Of a DNA stretch of 64,000 nucleotides, positions 50,569 to 58,969 are shown piece after piece. Origin of the DNA: Ignavibacteria bacterium (GTDB lineage: Bacteria; Bacteroidota; Ignavibacteria; Tepidaquicellales; Tepidaquicellaceae). The notes beneath the pieces are model-generated. The model was not told the DNA's origin. It worked only from the letters and a program-made list of their open reading frames with translations, and searched no databases. The stretch covers positions 248,001-312,000 of the forward strand of contig JBAZNU010000004.1 in the NCBI GenBank assembly GCA_041649015.1. The letters are read 5' to 3'. How positions within the stretch are numbered: position 1 is the first letter of the stretch; every line of letters begins with the position of its first letter. Both the position numbers and the translations under genes were made by a program.

Positions 50569-51709
50569 GAAATTTATATTCATGGATTATAATTCAACAA
50601 CTCCGGTTGATAAGGAAGTATTGGATGCTATGTTACCGTATTTCAGCGGGAAGTTCGGTAATCCTTCATCGAGGCATCACTTTGGAAACGAAGCTAACGT
50701 TGCCGTTGAATACGCTCGTAAACAAATTAGTGCTTTGGTTAATTGTAATCCTGATGAAATCATTTTCACAAGCGGAGCTACTGAATCAAATAACTTAGCA
50801 ATCAAAGGTGTCGTTGAGAATAATTATAAAGAAGGCATTAATATCGTAACAAGTGAAATAGAGCATACCTCAGTCCTCGATACAGTAAAGGCTCTCGAAA
50901 AGTCGGGTGTGGAAATCAGGTATGTAAAGCCGGATAGTTATGGATTAATTGTTCCTAAAGATGTTGAAGAAAACATCGATGAAAATACTGTTCTTGTTTC
51001 AATAATGACCGCTAATAATGAAATCGGTACTATTCAGCCGGTTCCTGAGATTGCTCAGATATGCCGGATTCAAAACGTATTATTCCATACTGACGCTGTT
51101 CAGGCATTCGGTAAATTGCCTGTCGATGTTAATGAATATAAAATTGATTTGATGAGCATCAGCGCTCATAAAATGTACGGTCCTAAAGGTGTCGGTGCTT
51201 TGTATGTTAGAAATACTTCAGCTGATAAAATCTCAACACAGTTAAACGGAGGGGGTCATGAAAGAGGACTTAGAAGCGGAACTTTAAACGTACCGGGAAT
51301 TGTCGGTTTCGGTAAAGCCGCTGAAATATCATCAGTGAGAATGTTTGATGATTTTCAAAAGGAAATTGTTCAGCGTGATATTCTAATGCAGAATCTTTTA
51401 AACAGAATTCCTTGTTCATTCTTAAACGGAAGCAGAGAAAAACGTTTGCCGAATAACGTAAACATTAGCTTCGAGGGCGTTGATTCATCAGTCGTGATAA
51501 GCAATTTAAAAAATATCGCTTTATCAACAGGCAGCGCTTGCAGTTCCGCAACTTTAGGACCTTCTTATGTGTTAAAGGCAATAGGTAAAACTGATTCGTT
51601 GATTAAGTCTGCGATTAGGTTTAGTTTGGGAAGAAAAACCACAAATGAAGAAATTATGTATGTTATAGAAAAAGTAATAGAATCCGTCAATAAACTAAGA
51701 TTGAAATAA
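50561..51709 (+). CDS. iscS: Cysteine desulfurase (IscS/NifS class I)
   Basis: A 382-residue PLP enzyme that takes sulfur from cysteine for Fe-S cluster assembly. Seen are MDYNSTTPVDKEVLDAMLPY, FTSGATESNNLAIKG, the PLP-binding Lys204 in SISAHKMYGPKG and the active-site Cys327 in LSTGSACSSATLGPS. I start at TTG 50561, which supplies the first strand EKFIF; the alternative ATG 50582 would begin at MDYNS and lose it. It overlaps the regulator gene by 8 bases. NifS versus IscS cannot be told by reading; the IscR neighbour favours IscS. Confidence 0.9.
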   Translation: MSEKFIFMDYNSTTPVDKEVLDAMLPYFSGKFGNPSSRHHFGNEANVAVEYARKQISALVNCNPDEIIFTSGATESNNLAIKGVVENNYKEGINIVTSEIEHTSVLDTVKALEKSGVEIRYVKPDSYGLIVPKDVEENIDENTVLVSIMTANNEIGTIQPVPEIAQICRIQNVLFHTDAVQAFGKLPVDVNEYKIDLMSISAHKMYGPKGVGALYVRNTSADKISTQLNGGGHERGLRSGTLNVPGIVGFGKAAEISSVRMFDDFQKEIVQRDILMQNLLNRIPCSFLNGSREKRLPNNVNISFEGVDSSVVISNLKNIALSTGSACSSATLGPSYVLKAIGKTDSLIKSAIRFSLGRKTTNEEIMYVIEKVIESVNKLRLK

Positions 51710-51751
51710 ATGCTATAAACAATAAGTTTATTGTCTGCATGACAAATAATT

Positions 51752-51793
51752 ATAAACTATAAATCATAAACTATAAACTAACAATTATAAACT
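51752..51793. repeat. Heptamer tandem repeat (ATAAACT)
   Basis: Six consecutive 7-base units: ATAAACT, ATAAATC, ATAAACT, ATAAACT, AACAATT, ATAAACT. The block lies in the 92-base gap between cysteine desulfurase and the A-type carrier, 8 bases before that gene's ATG. Unlike the 11-bp arrays it has a 7-bp period. Confidence 0.8.
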
Positions 51794-51801
51794 AAAAAGA
51801 T

Positions 51802-52167
51802 ATGTCAGAAGAAACAAAATTCATTCCGGGTGTTACGGAAGACGTAAACATAACGGATAAAGCTATCAGCGAAGTTAAAAGAATAATGAAAGAAAATAAT
51901 GTTCCCGAAAATTTTGGACTTAGAATCGGCGTCAAAGGAGGCGGCTGTTCAGGATTCTCTTATTCACTCGGCTTCGACGGTGAATCTAAACCAACCGATA
52001 CAATCATAGAAAAAGATGGTATTCAGGTATTTATCGATATGAAAAGTTTCCTTTATTTAACAGGTACTGAAGTGGATTATACCGATGGTCTGTCTGGTAA
52101 GGGTTTCGTTTTCAATAATCCTAACGCAAAAAAAACATGCGGCTGCGGCAGCTCTTTCGGAGTATAA
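51802..52167 (+). CDS. A-type iron-sulfur carrier protein (IscA/SufA/ErpA)
   Basis: A 121-residue HesB-type protein that carries or delivers Fe-S clusters. The three conserved cysteines are Cys49 in KGGGCSGFSY and Cys113 and Cys115 in KKTCGCGSSF. The fold features LRIGVKGGGCSGF, VFIDMKSFLYLTGTEVDYTD and GLSGKGFVFNNPNAKK are all present. It follows cysteine desulfurase after a 92-base gap containing a heptamer repeat. IscA, SufA and ErpA are not distinguishable by reading. Confidence 0.93.
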   Translation: MSEETKFIPGVTEDVNITDKAISEVKRIMKENNVPENFGLRIGVKGGGCSGFSYSLGFDGESKPTDTIIEKDGIQVFIDMKSFLYLTGTEVDYTDGLSGKGFVFNNPNAKKTCGCGSSFGV

Positions 52168-52186
52168 TTTAACCAAAAGACAATTT

Positions 52187-52951
52187 ATGAGAAAAGATAT
52201 TTCAAGAAGAAAATTTATTTACAATTCATCTTTAGGTGCTCTTTCACTATCATTTTTACCGGGTTTCTTATTAAATAATAATAACAATAAAAACAATATA
52301 AATTTGAAAGGAGATATTTCAAAAATGGCATACGAATGGAAATTCAATGCAAGACCTTACTCTGACGAGGAGGCTAAAACACTCTTGAAAGATGTTGTAT
52401 CACCCGAAACTAGCGATTGGCATTACAACACTCACCACAAGGGTTATGTTACATTTCTTAACAACATCGAAAAAGAACTTGAATCCGCGGATAGAGCAAA
52501 AGCCAACGGCAATTACTCTTTGGTCGGTGAACTCAAAAGAAGAATGACTTGGAACCACGGCGGTACTGTGCTTCACGATGTTTATTGGGAAGTACTCGGT
52601 GGTGACGGTGATGCATCAAAGGGTAAAGATATCTATGACGCAATCGTTAAAGAATTCGGCAGCATCGATAAATGGAAAGAAGATTTCAAAGCAACTGCAA
52701 CAGCTGCTAAACTCTCTGGCTGGGGCGTACTTGTATATGATAGACTTTACAGCGGTAGGCTTTTAAATGTTCTTGTCGATGAGCATCACTACGGCGCTAT
52801 CTGGGGCGGTGTTCCTCTTATTGCGTGCGACGTTTTCGAACATGCCTATTACCACAAGGACGGTCCGGGAAGAGTCAAGTATATTGATAACTTCATTAAT
52901 AACTTGCACTGGTCAAGAATAAATGATAGATTTACAAAGTTCTGTAAATAA
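52187..52951 (+). CDS. Fe/Mn superoxide dismutase with Tat-like signal and second start
   Basis: A superoxide dismutase of 254 residues from ATG 52187. Metal ligands are the histidine in WHYNTHHKGY, the histidine in TWNHGG, and Asp and His in ACDVFEHAYY, so the enzyme domain is complete. The N-terminus MRKDISRRKFIYNSS followed by a hydrophobic stretch and LNNNNN linker resembles a twin-arginine signal. An internal ATG at 52325 (MAYEWKFNA) has a good ribosome site (GAAAGGAGA) and would give a 208-residue cytoplasmic form. Which is used, or whether both, cannot be read from sequence. Confidence 0.92.
   Translation: MRKDISRRKFIYNSSLGALSLSFLPGFLLNNNNNKNNINLKGDISKMAYEWKFNARPYSDEEAKTLLKDVVSPETSDWHYNTHHKGYVTFLNNIEKELESADRAKANGNYSLVGELKRRMTWNHGGTVLHDVYWEVLGGDGDASKGKDIYDAIVKEFGSIDKWKEDFKATATAAKLSGWGVLVYDRLYSGRLLNVLVDEHHYGAIWGGVPLIACDVFEHAYYHKDGPGRVKYIDNFINNLHWSRINDRFTKFCK
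52306..52327 (+). promoter_or_regulatory. Internal ribosome site and ATG within the superoxide dismutase gene
   Basis: GAAAGGAGA at 52306-52314 lies 11 bases (from AGGAG) before the in-frame ATG at 52325. It is stronger than the sequence before the upstream ATG 52187 (AAAGACAATTT). The codons between the two starts encode the Tat-like signal and linker. Confidence 0.6.
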
Positions 52952-52962
52952 ATTATTTAGAA

Positions 52963-53523
52963 TTGCAAAGATACATTAAAGTAACAATATTTCTATTAAG
53001 TCTGATTTTGCTTTCCTCTTGCAATAAAAAAGAGGAAAGCACTAATCAGCAAAACTCATCATCCGGTGAGTTTGTCTGGAAAGAATCGATTTCTGTTAAA
53101 GATATACCCGATGCCCCTCTTAAAGGTAAAATTGAAGGCAAGGATTTTAATCCGGTTTATATAGTCTTCGAAAAATGGAGAGGCTCAAACGATAACGTCC
53201 TGGCTTTTAGTGATAAAGCTCCTAAAAATAAATGCGGCTTTATAGAAAATTATAACGGTTATCAATTGACTAAAATTGGCTCGGAGTTCAAAGTCGGTGA
53301 GTTTGTTAAGGATTCTTTCGTCAAAAGTTTAGAAGGGTATTCAGCTGATTTTCATGTCACCGAAAATGATGATATGAGGAAAATCAACGCAAGCTGGAAT
53401 GCATCTTTATTAATCACAGAGATGAATGATGACGTAGTAAAAGGTAGAATTGCTATGTGTTTTAAAGACGAGAAGAAAAGCTGGATTGCTGGCAGATTCG
53501 AAGCTATTGTTTGTAACAACTGA
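52963..53523 (+). CDS. Predicted lipoprotein of unknown function
   Basis: A 186-residue protein. The signal MQRYIKVTIFLLSLILLSSC ends in the lipobox LSSC, so it is probably lipidated and membrane-anchored. The rest is soluble, with KDIPDAPLKGKIEGKDFNPV then IVFEKWRGSNDNVLAFSDKA and the end FEAIVCNN. The same KGKIxGKxFxP pattern is seen in other Bacteroidota lipoproteins, but I do not recognise a function. It starts with TTG at 52963, 11 bases after superoxide dismutase, and shares its strand. Confidence 0.75.
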   Translation: MQRYIKVTIFLLSLILLSSCNKKEESTNQQNSSSGEFVWKESISVKDIPDAPLKGKIEGKDFNPVYIVFEKWRGSNDNVLAFSDKAPKNKCGFIENYNGYQLTKIGSEFKVGEFVKDSFVKSLEGYSADFHVTENDDMRKINASWNASLLITEMNDDVVKGRIAMCFKDEKKSWIAGRFEAIVCNN

Positions 53524-53555
53524 TTTTAATAATCATAATTCGCATATTATAAAAA

Positions 53556-54056
53556 ATGAAGTATACAATTTTACATGTTCTTATTCTTTTAATGTTTGTT
53601 CTTTATAGCTGCGGAAAGAATGAACAAAAACCGGAACAAAATTCTTCAGGTAAAACAGAAGTCAGTACTGATTCTGCAAAGCTGAACTCACAGGACAACA
53701 AAGAAGTTAGCACAACCGGTAATGAACTCGGTCTCCAGGTAGGACTTCCGAAGGATTTTCCCAAAGATGTTCCTCAACCCCCTAATTCAAACTGCGTTGG
53801 CTCTATCGTTAACCAGACTGAAGGTACAACAGTAACTTTTTCCTCAAATGCAAAAGTTTTGGATATCGCATCCTTCTATAAAGAAGAGTTGAAGAAAAAT
53901 GGCTTTAAATCGGAACCGGGGATGGAAGATTTGATTAATGAAAAAGGCGGGATGCTCAAATGGAGTAAAGCTGAAAGAGATGTAGAATTAATGATGAGTT
54001 TTAATTCAGAATCAAACTCAACAGATATAGTTTTGTCGTACAAGGAAAAGAAGTAG
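53556..54056 (+). CDS. Predicted lipoprotein of unknown function
   Basis: A 166-residue protein. The signal MKYTILHVLILLMFVLYSC ends in a lipobox-like LYSC. After a polar linker (about 21-65) a conserved-looking domain runs LPKDFPKDVPQPPNSN, GTTVTFSSNAKVLDIASFYK and KKNGFKSEP, ending MMSFNSESNSTDIVLSYKEK. The LPxxFPxDVP-plus-EELKKxGF pattern is common in lipoproteins of several phyla without a known role. It follows the preceding lipoprotein gene by 32 bases, in the same direction. Confidence 0.75.
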   Translation: MKYTILHVLILLMFVLYSCGKNEQKPEQNSSGKTEVSTDSAKLNSQDNKEVSTTGNELGLQVGLPKDFPKDVPQPPNSNCVGSIVNQTEGTTVTFSSNAKVLDIASFYKEELKKNGFKSEPGMEDLINEKGGMLKWSKAERDVELMMSFNSESNSTDIVLSYKEKK

Positions 54057-54092
54057 CATTATACTGGAATTTTAATCTCAGAAGATTATTGC

Positions 54093-55067
54093 TTGGGAGC
54101 ATTAAAACATATTCTTTTAAGCCGTACTGATAAGATTGGAGATGTGATTCTCACGCTTCCTATGATTCCTGAAATTAAAAGACTTTCTCCCTCGTCTGAA
54201 ATTTCGCTTTTCATTAGTAATAAACTCGGAAACCTTCTGAACGGATACGAAGGTGTTGACAATATCTTCTATTATGAAGATGTTTCTGATAATCTTCTCG
54301 ACTTTTTCAAATCAAATGATTTTGATACAATAATCAACGTATTCCCGAGAAAAGATATTGCAGTCGCTTCATTCCGTGCGGGAATTCAGACACGAGTTGG
54401 TACCGCTTACAGATTCTATTCTTTCTTGTTTAACGAGAGAATAAAAGAACACAGAAAGTATGCTGTTAAACATGAGTCCGAATACAATCTTAACTTATTA
54501 AGTTTTCTGAAAAAAGAAATATCCTTAGAAAAAATATTCCATTTAAGTTATACTGATTCTGAATACAACTACTTTAAAAATAAACTGAACATACATTTTA
54601 ACTTAGATTCTAAATACATTATCATTCATCCTGGCAGCAAAGGGTCGGCAGTCGATTTACCCGTATACAAACTCATTAAATTAGCTGAATACATAAAAAC
54701 GACATATCCATTCTTTAAGATTTTAGTTACAGGTTTAGATCGGGAAAGTAATGTAACGTCATTATTCCCCCTGAAGTTAGGCGGCGATATTATTAATTTA
54801 ACTGGAATGTTAGACTTGAGGGAAATGATGATACTTATCGATAGATGTGAGTTATTTGTTTCAAACTCTACAGGACCTATTCACATTGCAGGAGCATTAA
54901 ATAGAAAAATAATTGGTTTCTATCCGAATTCTGCTCCAATGAACGCAATTAGATGGAAACCATTATCTAATCAGGCTGTAATCATAAGTCCGGAAAAAGG
55001 AGACGATATGAGTACAATTAATGACACACGGGCAGCTGAGGCTGTTGATGAGCTTTTAAGAATATGA
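54093..55067 (+). CDS. GT9 heptosyltransferase-like protein
   Basis: A 324-residue glycosyltransferase of the family 9 type (WaaC/WaaF). Motifs are LLSRTDKIGDVILTLPMIPE at the N-terminus, the family's RxDxxGD lead; YIIIHPGSKGSA before the donor domain; and LFVSNSTGPIHIAGALNRKI. It would add heptose or another sugar to lipopolysaccharide-like core. It starts at TTG 54093, 36 bases after the lipoprotein gene. The TTG is chosen because it begins just before the first beta strand. Substrate not established. Confidence 0.85.
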   Translation: MGALKHILLSRTDKIGDVILTLPMIPEIKRLSPSSEISLFISNKLGNLLNGYEGVDNIFYYEDVSDNLLDFFKSNDFDTIINVFPRKDIAVASFRAGIQTRVGTAYRFYSFLFNERIKEHRKYAVKHESEYNLNLLSFLKKEISLEKIFHLSYTDSEYNYFKNKLNIHFNLDSKYIIIHPGSKGSAVDLPVYKLIKLAEYIKTTYPFFKILVTGLDRESNVTSLFPLKLGGDIINLTGMLDLREMMILIDRCELFVSNSTGPIHIAGALNRKIIGFYPNSAPMNAIRWKPLSNQAVIISPEKGDDMSTINDTRAAEAVDELLRI

Positions 55068-55126
55068 TTTATTTGAAACATTTTATTAAATTTTAGGTTA
55101 CAATATTAAGTAAACATAATAATATT

Positions 55127-55939
55127 ATGAAAAACATTATCGCAGGAGTTATTATTTTATTAGTTCTGTCATTAAACTTTGTTAATGCACAGGAAAAGGA
55201 ATACAGAAAAGTAAGCCATAATGCTTTTGGACTTGGAGAGAGACTTGAATTTGAAATCAGTTATGGATTCCTGACTGCCGGGTACGTAGTCTTTGAAATA
55301 GCGCCTAACTTTGTTGTTATGAATGGCAGAAATTGTTACGATATTACTGCTACTCTAAATTCAGCTTCAAGTTTTGAATGGGTGTATAAACTTCAGGATA
55401 AGTACAAGTGCTATCTTGATGCCGAAGGTCTATTCCCTTGGAAGTTTGAACAGTACATAAGAGAAGGCGATTACTCAAAAGATTTTACGGTTATCTTCGA
55501 TAACGTGAATAATAAAGCAAGAACTACAAACATTACTAAGGGTAAGAAGGAACCCGACGGCGAGTTTGATATTAAACCTTATTCACTCGATATTATCAGT
55601 GCCTTCTATTATGCGAGAACTATGAATGTTCAGAACATGAACAACGGCGAGATTATTACTCTGAATAGTTTCTACGACGATAAAAACTATGACCTTAAAG
55701 TGAAAGTTCTTGATAAAGAAGATGTCGATGTTCCGGCTGGTGATTTCAGATGCGTTATCGTGCAGCCCGTTGCCGAAGAAGGTGCTCTCATAAAGAAAGC
55801 CGAAAATATTGCTGTTTGGATTTCAAGAGATGACAGAAAGATTCCAGTCATGGTAAAACTTGATATCATAGTAGGCTCTGTTAAAGCTGAATTGATTTCT
55901 TACAAGAATCTGTCTGGTCCGTTAGATTCAAAGAAATAA
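55127..55939 (+). CDS. DUF3108 protein, periplasmic
   Basis: A 270-residue exported protein. A Sec signal (MKNIIAGVIILLVLSLNFVNAQ) is followed by a DUF3108-type beta-rich domain: FGLGERLEFEISYGFLTAGY, DLDIISAFYYARTMNV-like SLDIISAFYYARTMNVQNM, VDVPAGDFRCVIVQP and AVWISRDDRKIPVMVKLDII. The family's function is not known. It is followed one base later by queE, so the two share an operon, but I see no functional link. Confidence 0.85.
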   Translation: MKNIIAGVIILLVLSLNFVNAQEKEYRKVSHNAFGLGERLEFEISYGFLTAGYVVFEIAPNFVVMNGRNCYDITATLNSASSFEWVYKLQDKYKCYLDAEGLFPWKFEQYIREGDYSKDFTVIFDNVNNKARTTNITKGKKEPDGEFDIKPYSLDIISAFYYARTMNVQNMNNGEIITLNSFYDDKNYDLKVKVLDKEDVDVPAGDFRCVIVQPVAEEGALIKKAENIAVWISRDDRKIPVMVKLDIIVGSVKAELISYKNLSGPLDSKK

Positions 55940-55940
55940 C

Positions 55941-56666
55941 ATGAAGATTTCAGAGTTATTCTATTCAGTGCAAGGAGAAGGGAAGCGTATCGGCGTCCCT
56001 TCTTTTTTCATTAGAACTAATGGTTGTAATCTTAGATGTAAGTTCTCCGGTGGAAATTTGTGCGATACTCCCTACACAAGCTGGAATCCTGAAGATGAAC
56101 ATAATATCGGTGAATTCAGCGTTGATGACATTATTAGTGAATATAAAAACAGCGGTGCTGTCGACGTAGTTATAACCGGCGGAGAACCGGCTCTTCAACA
56201 CGATGAGCTTGCTGATTTGTGCTCTAAACTTAAAGTCTTGGATGCATATGTAACACTTGAAACAAACGGTACTCGCACTGGTCAATTTTTGGAATACATT
56301 GATTTAATCAGTGTGAGTCCTAAACTGAAATCCTCAATTCCATTCGATACTAAACATGAAAAGATGCACAAACAGAACAGAATTAATCTTGATGTTCTGA
56401 AAGTATATCAGGATATTACTATTAACCGTAATAAAGAAATTCAATGGAAGTTTGTATATTGCAGTATAAATGACATTGAAGAGATTCTTTTGCTTCAGAA
56501 GGAAATTGGTTTCGTTAATAAAGATGTTTACCTTATGCCGGAGGGATTAACAGACCTTGATATTTCACTTAAAAGAAAAGAACTTGCCGAGATTTGCAAG
56601 AAATATCATTTCAATTATACTGAACGTCTGCATATTCTTATCTGGGGCAGTAAAAGAGGTATATAA
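55941..56666 (+). CDS. queE: 7-carboxy-7-deazaguanine synthase (QueE), variant cysteine spacing
   Basis: A 241-residue radical SAM enzyme of the queuosine/7-deazaguanine pathway. The start MKISELFYSVQGEGKRIGVP matches the QueE opening, and TGGEPALQHDELADLCSKLK is the GGEP motif. Cysteines are Cys29, Cys33 and Cys41 (GCNLRCKFSGGNLCDTPYTS), so the [4Fe-4S] motif is C-x3-C-x7-C, not the usual C-x3-C-x2-C. The five-residue insertion sits between the second and third cysteines while DTPYTSW is retained. It follows the DUF3108 gene by one base. No other queuosine genes are in the window. Confidence 0.88.
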   Translation: MKISELFYSVQGEGKRIGVPSFFIRTNGCNLRCKFSGGNLCDTPYTSWNPEDEHNIGEFSVDDIISEYKNSGAVDVVITGGEPALQHDELADLCSKLKVLDAYVTLETNGTRTGQFLEYIDLISVSPKLKSSIPFDTKHEKMHKQNRINLDVLKVYQDITINRNKEIQWKFVYCSINDIEEILLLQKEIGFVNKDVYLMPEGLTDLDISLKRKELAEICKKYHFNYTERLHILIWGSKRGI

Positions 56667-56819
56667 ATAAATTTTTATTAAACAACGTAATAATTCCTAT
56701 CCTCAAGTTAGAATTTGTAGAATTGAAACTTAAATTTTAATTGTATAACTTACATAATATTTTCATACAATATAGTCAAAATTATATAAAATTATACTTT
56801 TAACTTAAATTAAAGAATT

Positions 56820-58880
56820 ATGTCAGAACAAAAGAAATTTGTTCCGTTTATATCTGCCGAGACAAATCTTGCTGAGTTCACAATTCGCGGATTAATTATC
56901 GGTTTGATATTGGCAGTCGTTCTTGGTGCAGCTAACGCATATTTAGGATTAAAAGCGGGTATGACTATAGCCGCTACTTATCCCGCTGCTGTGCTTGGAA
57001 TGGCAATTTTAAAAGTTTTTAAGGGTAATATACTCGAAGAAAACTTCGTTAGAACTGTTGGTTCTATCGGAGAGTCTGTTGCTGCAGGTGCTATCTTCAC
57101 ATTGCCGGCATTCTTTATAGCGGGTATTTGGGACCCAATGAATATCTCAGGTGCAAATTATGCTACGGCAACTGTAATCTTAATAGCCGGTGGTATTCTT
57201 GGTATTATGTTCGTTGCTCTATTAAGAAGGGTTATGGTTGAAGACAGGGATTTGTTATTTCCTGAATCTACAGCAGCTGCTGAAATCCATAAATCTGGAC
57301 AAGGCGGCGGTGGTGGTTCCAAATTCCTCTTTAGTGCGATGGGACTCGGTGCTGTTATTCAGTTCCTTGGGCAAATCAATTTCTTTGCTGCAAGTTGGGA
57401 AAAATTCTACGCCTTCTTCGATAAAGTAAAAATCCCTGGTACAAACATAAACGCTCAGGGTGGAATGCTTGTTAGTTCTCCGGGTATTAGTCCTGCATAC
57501 ATGGGTGTCGGTTATATTATAGGACCTAAATATGCGTCTCTAAACTTTAGCGGTGGTCTTCTCGCTTGGGGTCTTTTAACACCTATAATTTATTATTTCA
57601 TTTATCCGTATATTAGCGATATCAATTTTATTAATGAGTGGGCTGCTATGTCGGGCAAGAGTGCTGAAACTCTTTCCAATCAGGGTTTCCAGATTAATCA
57701 GGTCTGGAGATATATCGTAAGACCTATCGCAATTGGCGGAATGCTTATGGGCGCATTATATACTTTATTCAATATGCGTAAGTCTCTGTTTGCGGGCTTG
57801 AAACGTTCTGTAGGTGATGTCAAGAAAGCTGCTGCCGGTACACATCATAACATTGAGAGAACTGAAAAAGATTTACCTTTCTCTTATGTATTAATCGGAA
57901 TAATTGCTGTTGCAGTAGTAACATTTCTGATTACTTATTTTGTATTTGGTACTGGGTTGGCTCCTGCTTTAGCATCAGCAACAATCCTGATCATATTAGC
58001 GTTTTTCTTCGCAGCAATTTCAGGTTATCTGGTTGGTATTATTGGTTCATCTAACAATCCTATAAGCGGTTTGACCTTAACTGCTCTTGTTACAACAGCT
58101 TTGATACTCGTTGTTATTGGTGTTGATGCACAGCACGGGGGCGTTGCGGCAGTTCTTGGTGTAGCAGCAATCGTTTGTGTTGCAGCAGCAGTAGCAGGTG
58201 AGATGCTTCAGGATTTAAAAGCAGGACATATTCTCGGCGGTACTCCATGGAAAATGCAGGTTGGTGATATCATTGGTGTTGTTGTTTCAGGTCTTGTAAT
58301 GTTCTATGTTTTAAATCTTTTGAATCAGGCTGATATTGCACAGGGTATTCAGCAAAACTATCAGGGTGGTTTTGGAAGCAAGAATCTTTCAGCTCCACAG
58401 GCTGGTCTGATGGCTATGCTTTCGCAGGGTATTGTTGGTGGAAAAATGGCATGGTCATTAATCATAGTTGGTCTGTTAATGGGAATTGCATTCATTATGA
58501 TGCAGGTGAAAAGCCCGATGCTCGTTTCAGTTGGAATGTACCTACCGCTTGAAACAACCTTTGCAATTTTTATTGGCGGTATTATTAAAGGAATTCTTGA
58601 TATCATGGTCAAAAAGAGAAAATTAAACGAAGCTCAGAAAGTTAGAATTGAAAATGTAGGTATTCTGCTCGCATCCGGTTTCATTGCAGGTGAAGCTTTG
58701 ACCGGACTCGGATTTGCTCCGTTTAAGATTGCCGAGATGAAAATTCCTCAGATATTTGCAGAACCGCCTTTATTAATTGGATTTGTTATTCTTGCAATAA
58801 TAGGATTAATTCTAATTTATATACCTTTAAGAAATGCGGGTAAAGCCGATGAACCGGCTCCTCCAAGCTCAGGGATGTAA
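56820..58880 (+). CDS. OPT family oligopeptide transporter
   Basis: A 686-residue polytopic protein with about 14-16 hydrophobic helices. The N-terminal FTIRGLIIGLILAVVLGAAN followed by AYLGLKAGMTIAATYPAAVL is a clear OPT-family signature, and glycine-rich stretches (GQGGGGGSKFLF, GSSNNPISGLTLTALV) match the bacterial members. It would import oligopeptides or metal chelates. It has its own terminator at 58904-58928. Substrate is not established. Confidence 0.9.
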   Translation: MSEQKKFVPFISAETNLAEFTIRGLIIGLILAVVLGAANAYLGLKAGMTIAATYPAAVLGMAILKVFKGNILEENFVRTVGSIGESVAAGAIFTLPAFFIAGIWDPMNISGANYATATVILIAGGILGIMFVALLRRVMVEDRDLLFPESTAAAEIHKSGQGGGGGSKFLFSAMGLGAVIQFLGQINFFAASWEKFYAFFDKVKIPGTNINAQGGMLVSSPGISPAYMGVGYIIGPKYASLNFSGGLLAWGLLTPIIYYFIYPYISDINFINEWAAMSGKSAETLSNQGFQINQVWRYIVRPIAIGGMLMGALYTLFNMRKSLFAGLKRSVGDVKKAAAGTHHNIERTEKDLPFSYVLIGIIAVAVVTFLITYFVFGTGLAPALASATILIILAFFFAAISGYLVGIIGSSNNPISGLTLTALVTTALILVVIGVDAQHGGVAAVLGVAAIVCVAAAVAGEMLQDLKAGHILGGTPWKMQVGDIIGVVVSGLVMFYVLNLLNQADIAQGIQQNYQGGFGSKNLSAPQAGLMAMLSQGIVGGKMAWSLIIVGLLMGIAFIMMQVKSPMLVSVGMYLPLETTFAIFIGGIIKGILDIMVKKRKLNEAQKVRIENVGILLASGFIAGEALTGLGFAPFKIAEMKIPQIFAEPPLLIGFVILAIIGLILIYIPLRNAGKADEPAPPSSGM

Positions 58881-58903
58881 TTTGTAACTTTATATTTTAA
58901 TTT

Positions 58904-58928
58904 AAAGGGGATTTATATCCCCTTTTTT
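58904..58928 (+). terminator. Terminator after the OPT transporter
   Basis: AAAGGGGAT (58904-58912) and ATCCCCTTT (58917-58925) pair perfectly around the 4-base loop TTAT and are followed by T (to 58928). It lies 24 bases after the stop. Confidence 0.92.
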
Positions 58929-58969
58929 ATTGACATTTTATTAGTTACTGAATTTAACTAAATTAATAA

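Noticed and set aside
52085..52186. Upstream extension of the superoxide dismutase frame
   Set aside because: It runs through the end of the A-type carrier gene in another frame; ATG 52187 begins the Tat-like signal.
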